A stretch of 64,000 nt of DNA, taken from contig DATKZI010000037.1 in assembly GCA_035528035.1 (NCBI GenBank), forward strand, positions 62,001 through 126,000. The letters run 5' to 3'. Shown here in pieces: positions 8,253 to 16,802 of the stretch; positions within the stretch are counted from its first letter, which is position 1, and each line of letters begins with the position of its first letter. The notes under the pieces are model-generated. The model ran no database searches. It was not told the DNA's origin and saw nothing but the letters and a program-made list of their open reading frames with translations. The position numbers and the translations under genes were made by a program. Origin of the DNA: JABLTI01 sp035528035. Its GTDB lineage: Archaea; Asgardarchaeota; Heimdallarchaeia; JABLTI01.

Positions 8253-8498
8253 ATGAAAGGACTCAAATTTGATCTTAAATTACGGAAAGTTATCTTAAAG
8301 AAAATGAAATTAGCTGGCACCTTTTCAATGGTCAAATATAAAGAAAATTGGCCTAAACCTAAAATTACTTTTCAAAATCAAGTTATGATGGTTTAGTGAA
8401 CACATAAATTCAGAATAAATGATTATAAAAAAGCATATAGAACATCTATGAGTAAAGGAAAGAATCAAGCAATTAAAGTAATCTTTGATTATACCTGA
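8253..8498 (+). pseudogene. Small ORF interrupted by tandem stops
   Basis: An ATG at 8253 opens a 47-codon frame (MKGLKFDLKLRKV...) that ends in TAG followed at once by TGA (8394-8399). The same frame then runs on for another 32 codons (THKFRINDYKKAYRTSM...) to a TGA at 8496. The lysine-rich content of both halves suggests a decayed gene or two micro-ORFs; I do not recognise the parent. The rest of the stretch between the GNAT and 7TM genes holds only the terminator hairpin. Confidence 0.25.
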
Positions 8499-8518
8499 AT
8501 AAAATAAAAAGAATATAG

Positions 8519-8540
8519 AAGGAATTCAAAAGAATTCCTT
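8519..8540 (-). terminator. Terminator hairpin of the 7TM gene
   Basis: AAGGAATTC and GAATTCCTT form a perfect 9-bp stem with an AAAA/TTTT loop, 7 bp past the stop of the minus-strand gene. The minus strand continues with the T-rich CTATATTCTTTTTATTTTA. The plus side is also T-rich, so it may work both ways. Confidence 0.65.
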
Positions 8541-8547
8541 TATTTTA

Positions 8548-9480
8548 TTACTGTTCTGATACTTCAACAATAGAATCAGCTTTAGATAGATTCACAGTCT
8601 TTGAAGAAGCAATAGGTGCAATTTTAGTTGTAATCTCTTTCTTCATTTGACTAACAATCCAAGCTTTTCCTTTAATACGTCTCTTCAACCAGTCAGGAAG
8701 GATCCAACCAAAGTAACCAAAGATGATACTAATGATTGCAGTTCCACCTCTAAAGGTATGTAAAATACCGACAACAAATGGAATTTCATTTACTCCAGGG
8801 ATAATATAAAAACTAGCGACTAATGTTGATAAAACCATTAACACAACTGAGTAGAGAATATATGTAAAACCTCTTTTTGTTACTGGATTTTCTAAATCTC
8901 TTCTAATTTTTATTAATCTAACAATAATTCTAATGTGAATGAGAGCAAAAATGGGTACATATACTGCCAAACCAACAATCTGACTTGGAAGATATTGTAT
9001 AACATCGGGTCCATATAATATGATGGTATCAACAAATACTGGATCAACAATATTATTTAACAAATCAGAAAACATGAAAGCGCTAATTAGTGAAACTAGT
9101 GCAGTTGAGAAAATAGTTGTTATAGCTTTAAGGAAATCTTTGTCTTGTAGGATGTGTCTATTGGAAAAATAGTAGAAGAACACATAAGCAATACCGTAGC
9201 AAAAAATAAATGAAACCTCAAAATAACCAGTATAAATATTATCGCCAATAAAAACGTAAAAGTATTGACCTACAGCAGTGAATGTTTCAGCAATTGAAAC
9301 AAAAAGAAAACTGATAGTCAAAAGTATCGTTCCTAATGTTCTCTTTTTAAGGAATTGTCTAAATAGAATTATTGTAAAAAGATTGGAGAATACAGCTGCT
9401 GTTGTAGATATAAACAAAAAATAACCAGTAAAAGCAGAAACCAATAATATTATACCTCCTTCAATGTTTGAATAAACCAT
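8548..9480 (-). CDS. Seven-helix membrane protein in an Arf-GTPase operon
   Basis: This 310 aa protein has about seven hydrophobic helices: residues roughly 8-38, 48-75, 85-105, 118-140, 165-190, 205-230 and 238-265. They are followed by a 45-residue soluble tail starting ILPDWLKRRIKGKAW and ending acidic. The basic residues after helices 1, 5 and 7 suggest a cytoplasmic C-terminus. The fold looks like a generic 7TM protein; I do not recognise the family. Its start overlaps the end of the GTPase gene by 31 bp, so the two are translated from one message. It could anchor or signal to the GTPase; this is inference. Confidence 0.7.
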   Translation of the reverse strand: MVYSNIEGGIILLVSAFTGYFLFISTTAAVFSNLFTIILFRQFLKKRTLGTILLTISFLFVSIAETFTAVGQYFYVFIGDNIYTGYFEVSFIFCYGIAYVFFYYFSNRHILQDKDFLKAITTIFSTALVSLISAFMFSDLLNNIVDPVFVDTIILYGPDVIQYLPSQIVGLAVYVPIFALIHIRIIVRLIKIRRDLENPVTKRGFTYILYSVVLMVLSTLVASFYIIPGVNEIPFVVGILHTFRGGTAIISIIFGYFGWILPDWLKRRIKGKAWIVSQMKKEITTKIAPIASSKTVNLSKADSIVEVSEQ

Positions 9481-9986
9481 GAAAAGGAATCAAAAATTCC
9501 TGATCCAGTTTTAGCTGATGTTTCATAACAAGCCCATGAAAAAGGCAACTCATTTTGTAATAATTCAAACTCTTCAAGAAATTCTGCTCTACTAACTCTA
9601 TTATCGATATCAACTTTATTTAGAAGTATCAAAACAGGGATGCCTTCGTTAATTTGAGTATTAACAATATTGTAAAAAATTTCTTTAGATTCTTGAAGAC
9701 GGAATTGATCAGAGCTATCAACAACAAAAACCAAGGCATCAGATTTTTCATTTATTTGGTTCCAGAGACCACGAAAATCTTCTTGTCCGCCGAGATCAAA
9801 GATGTTTATTTTTAATTTAGGAAAGTCAATAGTATCTCGATTTACGCCCATTGTTGGGAGCGTTTCATAATATTCTCCTCTAACAAGGTAGTTTAATATG
9901 GTTGTTTTACCTGCTTTATCTAAACCGCATATTGTCATATTAACTTGTTTTGTCCTGCTTCTGAAAAGTGTTTTTAAAAATGACAT
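9450..9986 (-). CDS. Arf/Arl-family small GTPase
   Basis: This 178 aa protein has all G motifs: P-loop GLDKAGKT (21-28), switch I PTMGVN with Thr45, G3 DLGGQ (64-68), G4 NKVD (123-126) and G5 SAK (157-159). The Gly-Gly-Gln of G3 and the PTxGxN switch I are hallmarks of the eukaryotic Arf/Sar/SRbeta branch rather than Ras or Rab. Residue 2 is Ser, so the N-myristoylation of classic Arfs is not possible; the N-terminus MSFLKTLFRSR could be amphipathic. It lies 33 bp after a longin-like gene and overlaps a 7TM gene. Confidence 0.92.
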   Translation of the reverse strand: MSFLKTLFRSRTKQVNMTICGLDKAGKTTILNYLVRGEYYETLPTMGVNRDTIDFPKLKINIFDLGGQEDFRGLWNQINEKSDALVFVVDSSDQFRLQESKEIFYNIVNTQINEGIPVLILLNKVDIDNRVSRAEFLEEFELLQNELPFSWACYETSAKTGSGIFDSFSWFIQTLKEV

Positions 9987-10019
9987 TTTCTTTGTACCTC
10001 ATGAATTATTTGTTCACTA

Positions 10020-10520
10020 TTACCACATATCATCTGAAAGTGATTTGGCTATTTTTTCTTTAGTATCCATTGGTTTCTCTTCATCTGTAAAGTCAATTTC
10101 GACTGTTACAACAGAGCTTATTTTGATTTTAACATTCTTGTTCCCAAAACTTTTGAAAATTGTTGGTAAAATTTCAGCCAATATTGTAATATCAACAGCA
10201 TTATTATTTCGAAGTTCTGAGATTATAATTGAAAATAATTTTCGCACATCATTGGCACTATAATTTGTATTATCAAATACTGCCACTAATGAACCAATAT
10301 TATCTCGCCCAAAAGTCGAGGGTATAGAAAAGACATAGCTTGAAAAAGCATTATCTTCTGATATAACATTGGATGTAAAATCACCATCTTTAGCTCCCAA
10401 AGGCATGCTTTTTACTACAATTTCATCAATTATTGTTTGTGGTAGTACATCAGGATATGATTTTACCAATTCAAGTCCTTTGTTGCCCATTTGCACTAAA
10501 CACATACTTGTTGGTTTCAT
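10020..10520 (-). CDS. Longin-like protein upstream of the Arf-like GTPase
   Basis: A 166 aa soluble protein. The pattern of five short strands and helices (CLVQMGNKGLELV, YVFSIPS, GSLVAVFD, then a helix VRKLFSIIISEL) resembles a longin/SRX-type domain, and the tail (about 135-166) is charged. Longin folds pair with Arf-like GTPases in eukaryotes, for example SRalpha with SRbeta and the longin GEFs. The fold call rests on reading the pattern and on its place as the first gene of the GTPase operon. A roadblock-like fold is an alternative. Confidence 0.5.
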   Translation of the reverse strand: MKPTSMCLVQMGNKGLELVKSYPDVLPQTIIDEIVVKSMPLGAKDGDFTSNVISEDNAFSSYVFSIPSTFGRDNIGSLVAVFDNTNYSANDVRKLFSIIISELRNNNAVDITILAEILPTIFKSFGNKNVKIKISSVVTVEIDFTDEEKPMDTKEKIAKSLSDDMW

Positions 10521-10776
10521 TTTTATAACCTCGAAACAATTCTTTGTTCTTATTTTCGTCGAATAAAAAGCTTACATTAGAGGCAATCTGTTCAATCGGT
10601 AAAAAACGTTAAAGTAATATTGAATGGTTTAATTTATTAAATAGATAATCTGTAATAGAAGACTAATCATTTTATAATTAATAGAATAAATTTATTTGAA
10701 ATAATAATTAAGAGGTCTTTTTATGTCAATTTTCTAGCTACTATTTAAGTAAGAGTGTTTGAATAGGTTGGATTTA

Positions 10777-11355
10777 ATGAAAAATTTAAGCAATCAAACA
10801 ATTTTTATTACGGGGAAAATTGCAGAGGTTTTTGGCGAGATAGAAATTGAATTAAAAAAGCAAGAAAAAAATCTTTCTAATTTTGTTAAAAACAAATCCA
10901 GACCAATAAATGATTTATGGATAGCTGCTCTCTCACAAGCAATAGGAAAAATAGCAAAATCTGTTGAAGATAATAATCAGAAAAACACTCGAAATTTGAT
11001 TATCAAATATATTGCCCAATTATTAGCATGGTTAGAGCTACTTGATGGTGATAATGAAGATCTAACTCTTAATACAACTAAGATTCATAATCCTTCATTT
11101 AATACCATTTCAGTTAAATTGATAGGGGATTTGTCTAGAGAGGTTCTTAAAAATAATAATAATGATATACTGCTGAAAATTTCACTTATAAGATCTTTTT
11201 GTGATCAATGGATAGATAGATTAAAATCAACAGAATCAGAACTTTTGCACAAAAAAGGTTATTCCGTTAGTTTAGTTAAAGATTATTGGCATACAGGTGA
11301 AGCCAATTTTGAAGATATTGCTGATTTGTTTTCAGAAGTTGAATTAAACAAGTGA
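10777..11355 (+). CDS. Helical protein of unknown function
   Basis: About 192 aa, almost wholly alpha-helical by composition, with no signal peptide or membrane segment. I recognise no motif. The frame opens with TTG at 10759, but the ATG at 10777 (MKNLSNQTIFITGK) is the likelier start. It lies on the plus strand, divergent from the longin/Arf operon and about 300 bp before archease. It may be a lineage-specific protein. Confidence 0.6.
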   Translation: MKNLSNQTIFITGKIAEVFGEIEIELKKQEKNLSNFVKNKSRPINDLWIAALSQAIGKIAKSVEDNNQKNTRNLIIKYIAQLLAWLELLDGDNEDLTLNTTKIHNPSFNTISVKLIGDLSREVLKNNNNDILLKISLIRSFCDQWIDRLKSTESELLHKKGYSVSLVKDYWHTGEANFEDIADLFSEVELNK

Positions 11356-11437
11356 TTTATGACTTTATGCTATAATAAATTAGTAATTATCAGAATTATG
11401 TTTAGCTTTAAAGTATTAAATGTACATATAGTATCTT

Positions 11438-11566
11438 GAACCTATCTCGGCCAAATCAAGGGTTCCTAGCAGAGTCAGTGTTGGTTTATTCCTTCAAAAA
11501 ATTCAACACCCTCCCAAGCAAAGAAGGAATAAAATTCTTCCCTTTTTTACCAGCACTGTCTGCTAG
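11438..11566 (+). ncRNA. Candidate structured RNA upstream of archease
   Basis: The stretch between the helical protein and archease folds into long stems. CTAGCAGA (11466-11473) pairs with TCTGCTAG (11559-11566); after a 2-base bulge CAGTG pairs with CACTG, and TTGGT with ACCAG with one U·G pair that fits the plus strand. Inside, TTATTCCTTC (11486-11495) pairs with GAAGGAATAA (11523-11532). A 5' hairpin GAACC/GGTTC (11438-11442/11461-11465) abuts the main stem. It is not tRNA, 5S or an obvious H/ACA RNA. An archease leader or a small inverted-repeat element are alternatives. Confidence 0.4.
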
Positions 11567-11656
11567 ACTATTTTATAATGAGCAATACTCTTAAATGAAA
11601 TTAGATACGAAAGTACTGAGTAGTGTACAAATCTTAAATTAATTGAGGGTTTCCTA

Positions 11657-12073
11657 TTGAGTTATGAATTTCTTGATCATACTGCGGATATTATTGTTAG
11701 AGCTATTGGAAAGGATCTAAAAGAAGCGTTTGCTCAAGGAGCCTTGGGTTTTTATGATGTTATAACTAATATTGAAACCATTGAAGAGAAAACAACTCAA
11801 AAGGTAAATATAGAATCTGAAGATTTGGAATCACTGCTTTTTGATTGGATAGATCAGTTAATTTACTTATTTGATACTGAGCTTTTTGTCTCAAATAATA
11901 TTCAAATTCTAAAATTAGCTAAAAATGATAATGATAAATTTGAGCTAGATGCTGAGCTTAGAGGAGAAGAATTTGATAAAACTAAACATCCACCTGAGGG
12001 AGAAGTAAAAGCTATGACTTATTCCTTTATGAAAATAAGCGATTGTTCTGTGGAATTTACTTTAGATCTTTAA
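11657..12073 (+). CDS. Archease, activator of RtcB tRNA ligase
   Basis: Archease helps the RNA ligase RtcB form its guanylylated intermediate, and so supports tRNA exon ligation; the intron-bearing tRNA-Thr in this window would need that pathway. The 138 aa protein has the family's N-terminal YEFLDHTADI, the central LESLLFDWIDQLIYLFD and the C-terminal GEVKAMTYS motif. The start is TTG, with GAGGG eight bases upstream. No rtcB gene lies nearby. The gene is followed 84 bp later by the PolD small subunit. Confidence 0.92.
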   Translation: MSYEFLDHTADIIVRAIGKDLKEAFAQGALGFYDVITNIETIEEKTTQKVNIESEDLESLLFDWIDQLIYLFDTELFVSNNIQILKLAKNDNDKFELDAELRGEEFDKTKHPPEGEVKAMTYSFMKISDCSVEFTLDL

Positions 12074-12157
12074 ATTGCTTTTTTCAAAAAGATTGGTGAT
12101 AAGTGGGTTATAATAAAACTCAAAAGCATAAATGAACGAAACATTAAGAGTGAGACC

Positions 12158-13771
12158 ATGTCCGATAAACGAAATTTAGTGAGTGAATTATTAGATCGCT
12201 ATTGTTTGATTACTCCTGAAGCTCATGAAATTTTGGAAGATATGGATTTAGATGTAATCGATTTTGATAAATTAGCTGAAGCATTAAAAAACGAACTTGT
12301 TGTTACTGCTGATAAATTAAATGAAGTATTAGCTTCTTTTGAAGAAACACTATCAGAAGGATTTATTGAAAAAGATGAACCTTTTATACATCATATAGAA
12401 AAGGAAGAAAAAAATACTATTTCGAATGAAGAAATCATTCCTATACTTGAACCGCAGAAAAAAGCAACAATCAATAAAATAGCTGAATTTACACCTTTAG
12501 GAAAAACAGTGAAAACAAAACTAAAGATTCTACAAGAGTCATCCGGAAAAACCACAGTAGAAGGAACTATAGAGAATTTTCAAAAGTATTTCAATAGTAG
12601 GTATAATCAATTAGCATCTATTTTAAGAAAGAGAGGTGATATATCTCCTATATCCATCTCAGAAATCTATCGTCATAAAACAGAACCAAATGAACAACTT
12701 GCTTTAATTGCTATGGTAACAGAAAAATATACCTTAAAAAATGGTGGAATGGTCTTAGAAGTTGAAGATCCATCTGGTCAATTAAAAATAACTATATCGT
12801 CAAAAATGCAAGAATTAATAACCAAAGCTGGAAAATTACTAAATGATCAGATAGCAGGATTTTATGGCTCTAAATACGAAGATGTTTTTCTTCTTAAAGA
12901 TTTTATTTTTCCAGACATCCCGATAATAATGAATCGAGGTGAACCTATAGAGGATCCTATAAATGTCTGTATGTTAAGTGATTTACATATTGGTAGTAAA
13001 GAATTTTTAGAAGATTCTTTCCGCAATTTGATTAACTTCCTTAATGGAAAGGTTGATGATCCATACCAGCAATCAATTGCTAGTCAAGTTAAATATCTGA
13101 TAGTCAATGGAGATTTAGTTGAAGGGATAGGTGTTTACCCCAAACAAGAAGATGATTTAATTATTACTGATATTTATGATCAATACAAGTATGCAACAAA
13201 ATTAATTGATAAAATACCTAATTGGATTCACATTTTAATAGTCTCAGGTAACCATGATGCTTGTAGAATGGCTCTACCACAACCAGCTATTGGGAAAGAG
13301 TATGCTCCTGAACTTTGGACTATGAAAAATGTAACAATGCTTTCAAATCCCTCAACAGTTGAATTGCATAAAAAAGTCTTTCTAATATATCATGGAAATT
13401 CATTTGAAGATGTTTCTTCTTTAACACCAGGATTAAGTATGAATGATGCAAATGGTCCAATGATACATACATTAAGACTTAGACATTTAGCACCTACCTT
13501 TGGACGTAGAACGAGTATAGTTCCTAGTCTCAAAGATGAATTAGTTATTGAAAGAGTACCTCATGTTTATCATACAGGGCATATTCACATAAATTCACAT
13601 ACACAATATCGAGGTGTGGAATGTATCAATTCTGGTACATTTCAATCACAGACTGATTATATGTTATCTAAAAATATTATACCAACACCCGGTAGAGTAC
13701 CCATTTTGAATCTCCAAACAAATAAATTACATGAATTAGTTTTCTATCAGAAGGAGGAAGTTAAACGATAG
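12158..13771 (+). CDS. polB: DNA polymerase D small subunit DP1
   Basis: DP1 is the small, exonuclease-bearing subunit of archaeal replicative polymerase D. This 537 aa protein has an N-terminal helical region, a linker, an OB-like domain (about 185-265) and a calcineurin-type phosphoesterase domain. The metal motifs are intact: SDLHIG (D275), NGDLVEG, SGNHDACR (N365-H366-D367), YHGNS and HTGHIHIN. Retention of these residues predicts active 3'-5' proofreading. The large subunit DP2 is not in the window. A hairpin with a T-tract follows the stop. Confidence 0.93.
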   Translation: MSDKRNLVSELLDRYCLITPEAHEILEDMDLDVIDFDKLAEALKNELVVTADKLNEVLASFEETLSEGFIEKDEPFIHHIEKEEKNTISNEEIIPILEPQKKATINKIAEFTPLGKTVKTKLKILQESSGKTTVEGTIENFQKYFNSRYNQLASILRKRGDISPISISEIYRHKTEPNEQLALIAMVTEKYTLKNGGMVLEVEDPSGQLKITISSKMQELITKAGKLLNDQIAGFYGSKYEDVFLLKDFIFPDIPIIMNRGEPIEDPINVCMLSDLHIGSKEFLEDSFRNLINFLNGKVDDPYQQSIASQVKYLIVNGDLVEGIGVYPKQEDDLIITDIYDQYKYATKLIDKIPNWIHILIVSGNHDACRMALPQPAIGKEYAPELWTMKNVTMLSNPSTVELHKKVFLIYHGNSFEDVSSLTPGLSMNDANGPMIHTLRLRHLAPTFGRRTSIVPSLKDELVIERVPHVYHTGHIHINSHTQYRGVECINSGTFQSQTDYMLSKNIIPTPGRVPILNLQTNKLHELVFYQKEEVKR

Positions 13772-13777
13772 CCTAAC

Positions 13778-13808
13778 TTTCGATTTCAATCGAAACCTTT
13801 TTGTTTTT
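13778..13808 (+). terminator. Terminator of the DP1 gene
   Basis: TTTCGAT and ATCGAAA form a 7-bp stem with a TTCA loop, starting 7 bp after the stop, followed by CCTTTTTGTTTTTG. It has the form of an intrinsic terminator. Confidence 0.6.
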
Positions 13809-13837
13809 GTTTGTTAGCGAAGAGTTGTTGATTTGCT

Positions 13838-14746
13838 ATGATGAATCCATGGATAAGAATCATGCGCCCATTCAATTGTTTCCTTATAACAATGTGTGCA
13901 ATTGTAGGAATAATGGTTGACATGGGAAAAGATACTTTTTGGCATTATCCTTCTCTGATTATGATTTTTGTTGGAGGATGGGCTTTAAGTGCCTCTGCAA
14001 TGGTTTTGAATGATTATTTTGATATTGAAGTTGATAAAATAAATGATCCAACTAGACCCATACCATCAGGGCAGATTAAACCGAAACAAGCATTACATTT
14101 TGGTATTATTTTAATTGTTATTGGTGTTCTAATGGGAATTGGTATAGACACTTATGAATGGTTGCGGTGGGAAAGTCAATTTGGTGTTTCGATAGTAACC
14201 TCAATTATTTGCGCTATTATGGTAACAACATATACAAATTATATGAAGAGATATTCAGTTATAGGTAATTTAGCTGTTTCAATTGGTGTTTGGTTAGGTT
14301 TTCTTTATGGTGATCTCGTTCTTGATTTCGATTTTGAAGCTTTACCTGAATGTATGGCTTTTGCTGCTTTTATGCTTAATTTTGGTCGAGAAGTAATGAA
14401 AGGAATAATTGATATTGAAGGTGATCGAGCAAATGGTGTACGAACAGTAGCTACTATAACTGGTCCTAAATGGACTGCTATTATTGCATCTAGCTTATGG
14501 TTCCTTACAATCTCTGGTTCAATTATTCCATTATTTGTCGCACAAGCAAGTGTTGTTTACCTATCATCTATCTCAGTAAGTATAATCTTAGCAGCAACAT
14601 GTATGATTTGGGTTTTATCAAATCAAGAAATATCCACTGTACGTAAAATAAAAACGCTGGTTCTATGGACTATGCTTATAAGTTTGGTTGCATTTACACT
14701 TGAAGGATTTCTAGGTAAAATTGTTGGACCACTATTAAATTTCTAA
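13838..14746 (+). CDS. UbiA prenyltransferase, likely digeranylgeranylglyceryl phosphate synthase
   Basis: This membrane enzyme adds the second geranylgeranyl chain in archaeal ether-lipid synthesis. The 302 aa protein has about eight to nine helices. The first Asp-rich motif is NDYFDIEVD (N58-D66), followed by INDPTRPIPSG. The second is in GREVMKGIIDIEGD, about 190-203. Both fit the archaeal DGGGP-synthase branch of UbiA better than menaquinone or heme branches, which lack this NDPTRPIPSG form. It follows DP1 without obvious functional linkage. Confidence 0.82.
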   Translation: MMNPWIRIMRPFNCFLITMCAIVGIMVDMGKDTFWHYPSLIMIFVGGWALSASAMVLNDYFDIEVDKINDPTRPIPSGQIKPKQALHFGIILIVIGVLMGIGIDTYEWLRWESQFGVSIVTSIICAIMVTTYTNYMKRYSVIGNLAVSIGVWLGFLYGDLVLDFDFEALPECMAFAAFMLNFGREVMKGIIDIEGDRANGVRTVATITGPKWTAIIASSLWFLTISGSIIPLFVAQASVVYLSSISVSIILAATCMIWVLSNQEISTVRKIKTLVLWTMLISLVAFTLEGFLGKIVGPLLNF

Positions 14747-14762
14747 AAAATAAAGAGAAAAA

Positions 14763-14785
14763 GGGTAAGAATAGACTTCTTATCC
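14763..14785 (-). terminator. Terminator over the stop of the coiled-coil gene
   Basis: On the minus strand GGATAAGAA pairs with TTCTTACCC around GTCTA, with one G·U pair, followed by TTTTTCTC. The TAA stop (14780-14782) lies in the 5' arm. It separates two convergent genes. Confidence 0.6.
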
Positions 14786-15631
14786 TTCAGGTTCTGTTGG
14801 GGGTTCAAACCTTGGTTCTGGCTCTGTTGGGGGTTGAATTGTAGGTGCTCCTTCAATAATAGCTGGAGCTTCTACTGGTTTAAAACGGCTTTCTAGAGCG
14901 GTTAATCTTTGATTGATTAAATCAAACGCATGAGAAAGTCTGCCAATATCATCTTTTAATCCGCCCATATCACCACCACTGGTAACAGGTTCGCTAACAG
15001 AAGTAACTGTTCTACCTTCTAACTGTTTGAGTTTACTTTCAAAAGCTTCTATTGCTGTTAAAATGGAAGGAACACGTTCATCACCTTTGATTTGAGCTTG
15101 GTGTTCTTCAATTCTATCTAATCTGCCAATTATGTCTGACATAAGATCTTCATTGCTTTTTGTTTCATTCTTGTTGATATCTGCCTCTAATCTTGAAACA
15201 CGATCATTTTCCAAAGCATCTAATCTATCAGATATAAGATTGATACTCTCTTTTAATTCTTCATTAACATTTTCAAGAGTATTTTCTATTAAATCTATCT
15301 TCTGTTTCAAGTCAGAAAATTCTTCTGTTTCTATTTGTTCTTCAGGTTGTAGTGGAGCTTGAGAAACAGGCAAACTACGCTCTGCTTCAGCAAAAAGTTG
15401 ATCACAAACATTCTTCAAAGGATATTTATCAATTACCAAACGTGAATTGTTCAATAATTCATTAGCTGCTTTTATTATGCCATTCTTAGAAAAAACTGGA
15501 ACAATAATTTCATTTTCCACATCTCCTCTTAAAAGCAATGCTAGAATCCATCGTCCTCTATCTGCAGTAAGCTGCAAATAGTACATTGTACCTGGAATTT
15601 GTACGTTAACATTATTTATACTGTGGGGCAT
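14780..15631 (-). CDS. Coiled-coil protein with proline-rich tail, unknown function
   Basis: A 283 aa protein in three parts. The N-terminal 90 residues look like a small alpha/beta domain (MYYLQLTADRGRWILALLL). A heptad-rich coiled coil follows from about 98 to 245, rich in LDALE and LDRIE repeats. The last 30 residues form a Pro/Glu-rich tail with PPTEPE repeated. There is no signal peptide or membrane segment. It has the look of an oligomeric scaffold. I do not recognise the family. Confidence 0.6.
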   Translation of the reverse strand: MPHSINNVNVQIPGTMYYLQLTADRGRWILALLLRGDVENEIIVPVFSKNGIIKAANELLNNSRLVIDKYPLKNVCDQLFAEAERSLPVSQAPLQPEEQIETEEFSDLKQKIDLIENTLENVNEELKESINLISDRLDALENDRVSRLEADINKNETKSNEDLMSDIIGRLDRIEEHQAQIKGDERVPSILTAIEAFESKLKQLEGRTVTSVSEPVTSGGDMGGLKDDIGRLSHAFDLINQRLTALESRFKPVEAPAIIEGAPTIQPPTEPEPRFEPPTEPEG

Positions 15632-15728
15632 TTCTGTACCTTTCCTTCTTTTTATTATGCTTTATTTATTCTCTTCAATATTAAATTAAAAATGTATATA
15701 AAAATTATCAAGTAGGTAAAATAGAGTA

Positions 15729-15755
15729 AAAAGTAGAAAAACTATGATTTCATAG
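15729..15755 (-). terminator. Terminator over the thioredoxin reductase-like stop
   Basis: On the minus strand CTATG, loop AAAT and CATAG are followed by TTTTTCTACTTTTT. The TGA stop (15750-15752) lies at the stem/loop border. Confidence 0.55.
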
Positions 15756-16673
15756 CTGTTCTAGATAACTTTGGGCATATGTGGCTGCTGTACAACCATC
15801 ACCAATAGCAGTAGCTATCTGTTTAATTCTACCTGTAACATCTCCTATGGCAAATACACCTTGTACATTAGTTTCTTGTGTTTCGATTTTACATTTAATA
15901 AATCCTTTATCATCAACTTCAACATTCAATTGATTAGCAAGAAGTGTGTTGGGAACAGTTCCATATTCGATAAATACTCCTTCAACTCGAATCTCATTCT
16001 CTTCTCCTTCTTCTTTGTATGTAACTGAAGTAACAAACTCATCCCCAGAGATTTTTGTTACCCTACTATTAAAGTGAATTATGATATTATCTTTTCCTTT
16101 CAATCGTGCTTCATAAATTGCATCTGCTTCTAATTCTTTCTTTGTACATAATAGATAAACTTTGGATGAAATATTAGCTAAATAGAGAGCTGATTTTACA
16201 GCACCATTCCCATAACCTAAAACTGCAGTAGGTTTATTTTGATAGAGCGATCCATCACAAACACTACAGTAAGAAACACCTTTAGTATAATATTCCTCTT
16301 CACCTTCTATTCTCATCTTTCGATGGCGAGCTCCCATAGCTAATATTACAACTTGAGCTTTAAATGTTTCATCTTCATCAGTTTTTACAATAAACTCCCT
16401 ATCCTCTTTCTCAACAGAGACAACATTTGAGTAAGATAATTTTGCTCCATTTGCTTTAGTTTGACCTTCCATTTCTTCCATTAATTCTAAACCTTGAACT
16501 CCTTTACTAAATCCGGGGTAATTTTCAATCAATCCAAGTTTGGCTACTTGCGACTCATATGGATTACCGATTACTAAAGTTGATATACCTGCTCTTGCTG
16601 TGTAAATTGCTGATGTTAGACCAGCTGGGCCAGCTCCGACGACTATAATCATGAATTTCTGTTGCTGTAACAT
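15750..16673 (-). CDS. trxB: Thioredoxin reductase-like flavoprotein
   Basis: A 307 aa FAD enzyme of the low-molecular-weight thioredoxin reductase family. GAGPAGLTSAIYTARAG (13-29) binds FAD, the redox pair is C136-S-V-C139 followed by DG, and IGDVTG near the C-terminus contacts the flavin. The second Rossmann motif is GYGNGAVKSA instead of GGGDSA, and the NADPH-specificity segment HRRxxxR is absent (LLCTKKELEAD stands there). This suggests that NADPH is not the donor; reduced ferredoxin, F420 or NADH are alternatives. The thioredoxin partner is not in the window. Confidence 0.85.
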   Translation of the reverse strand: MLQQQKFMIIVVGAGPAGLTSAIYTARAGISTLVIGNPYESQVAKLGLIENYPGFSKGVQGLELMEEMEGQTKANGAKLSYSNVVSVEKEDREFIVKTDEDETFKAQVVILAMGARHRKMRIEGEEEYYTKGVSYCSVCDGSLYQNKPTAVLGYGNGAVKSALYLANISSKVYLLCTKKELEADAIYEARLKGKDNIIIHFNSRVTKISGDEFVTSVTYKEEGEENEIRVEGVFIEYGTVPNTLLANQLNVEVDDKGFIKCKIETQETNVQGVFAIGDVTGRIKQIATAIGDGCTAATYAQSYLEQL

Positions 16674-16802
16674 TTCCCTAATCGCCTAGTTTTTTTGATT
16701 TGATCGATTTTTGATAATGTTCTATCATTTTAGAACGTATAAAATAATTATGGTTTAACTATTTACTTATCATTACAAGTAAACATTATTCTCTAAAGTA
16801 GT

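Noticed and set aside
11438..11566. H/ACA guide RNA
   Set aside because: The inner stem starts on the 5' side with no unpaired guide segment, and no ACA box follows the lower stem.
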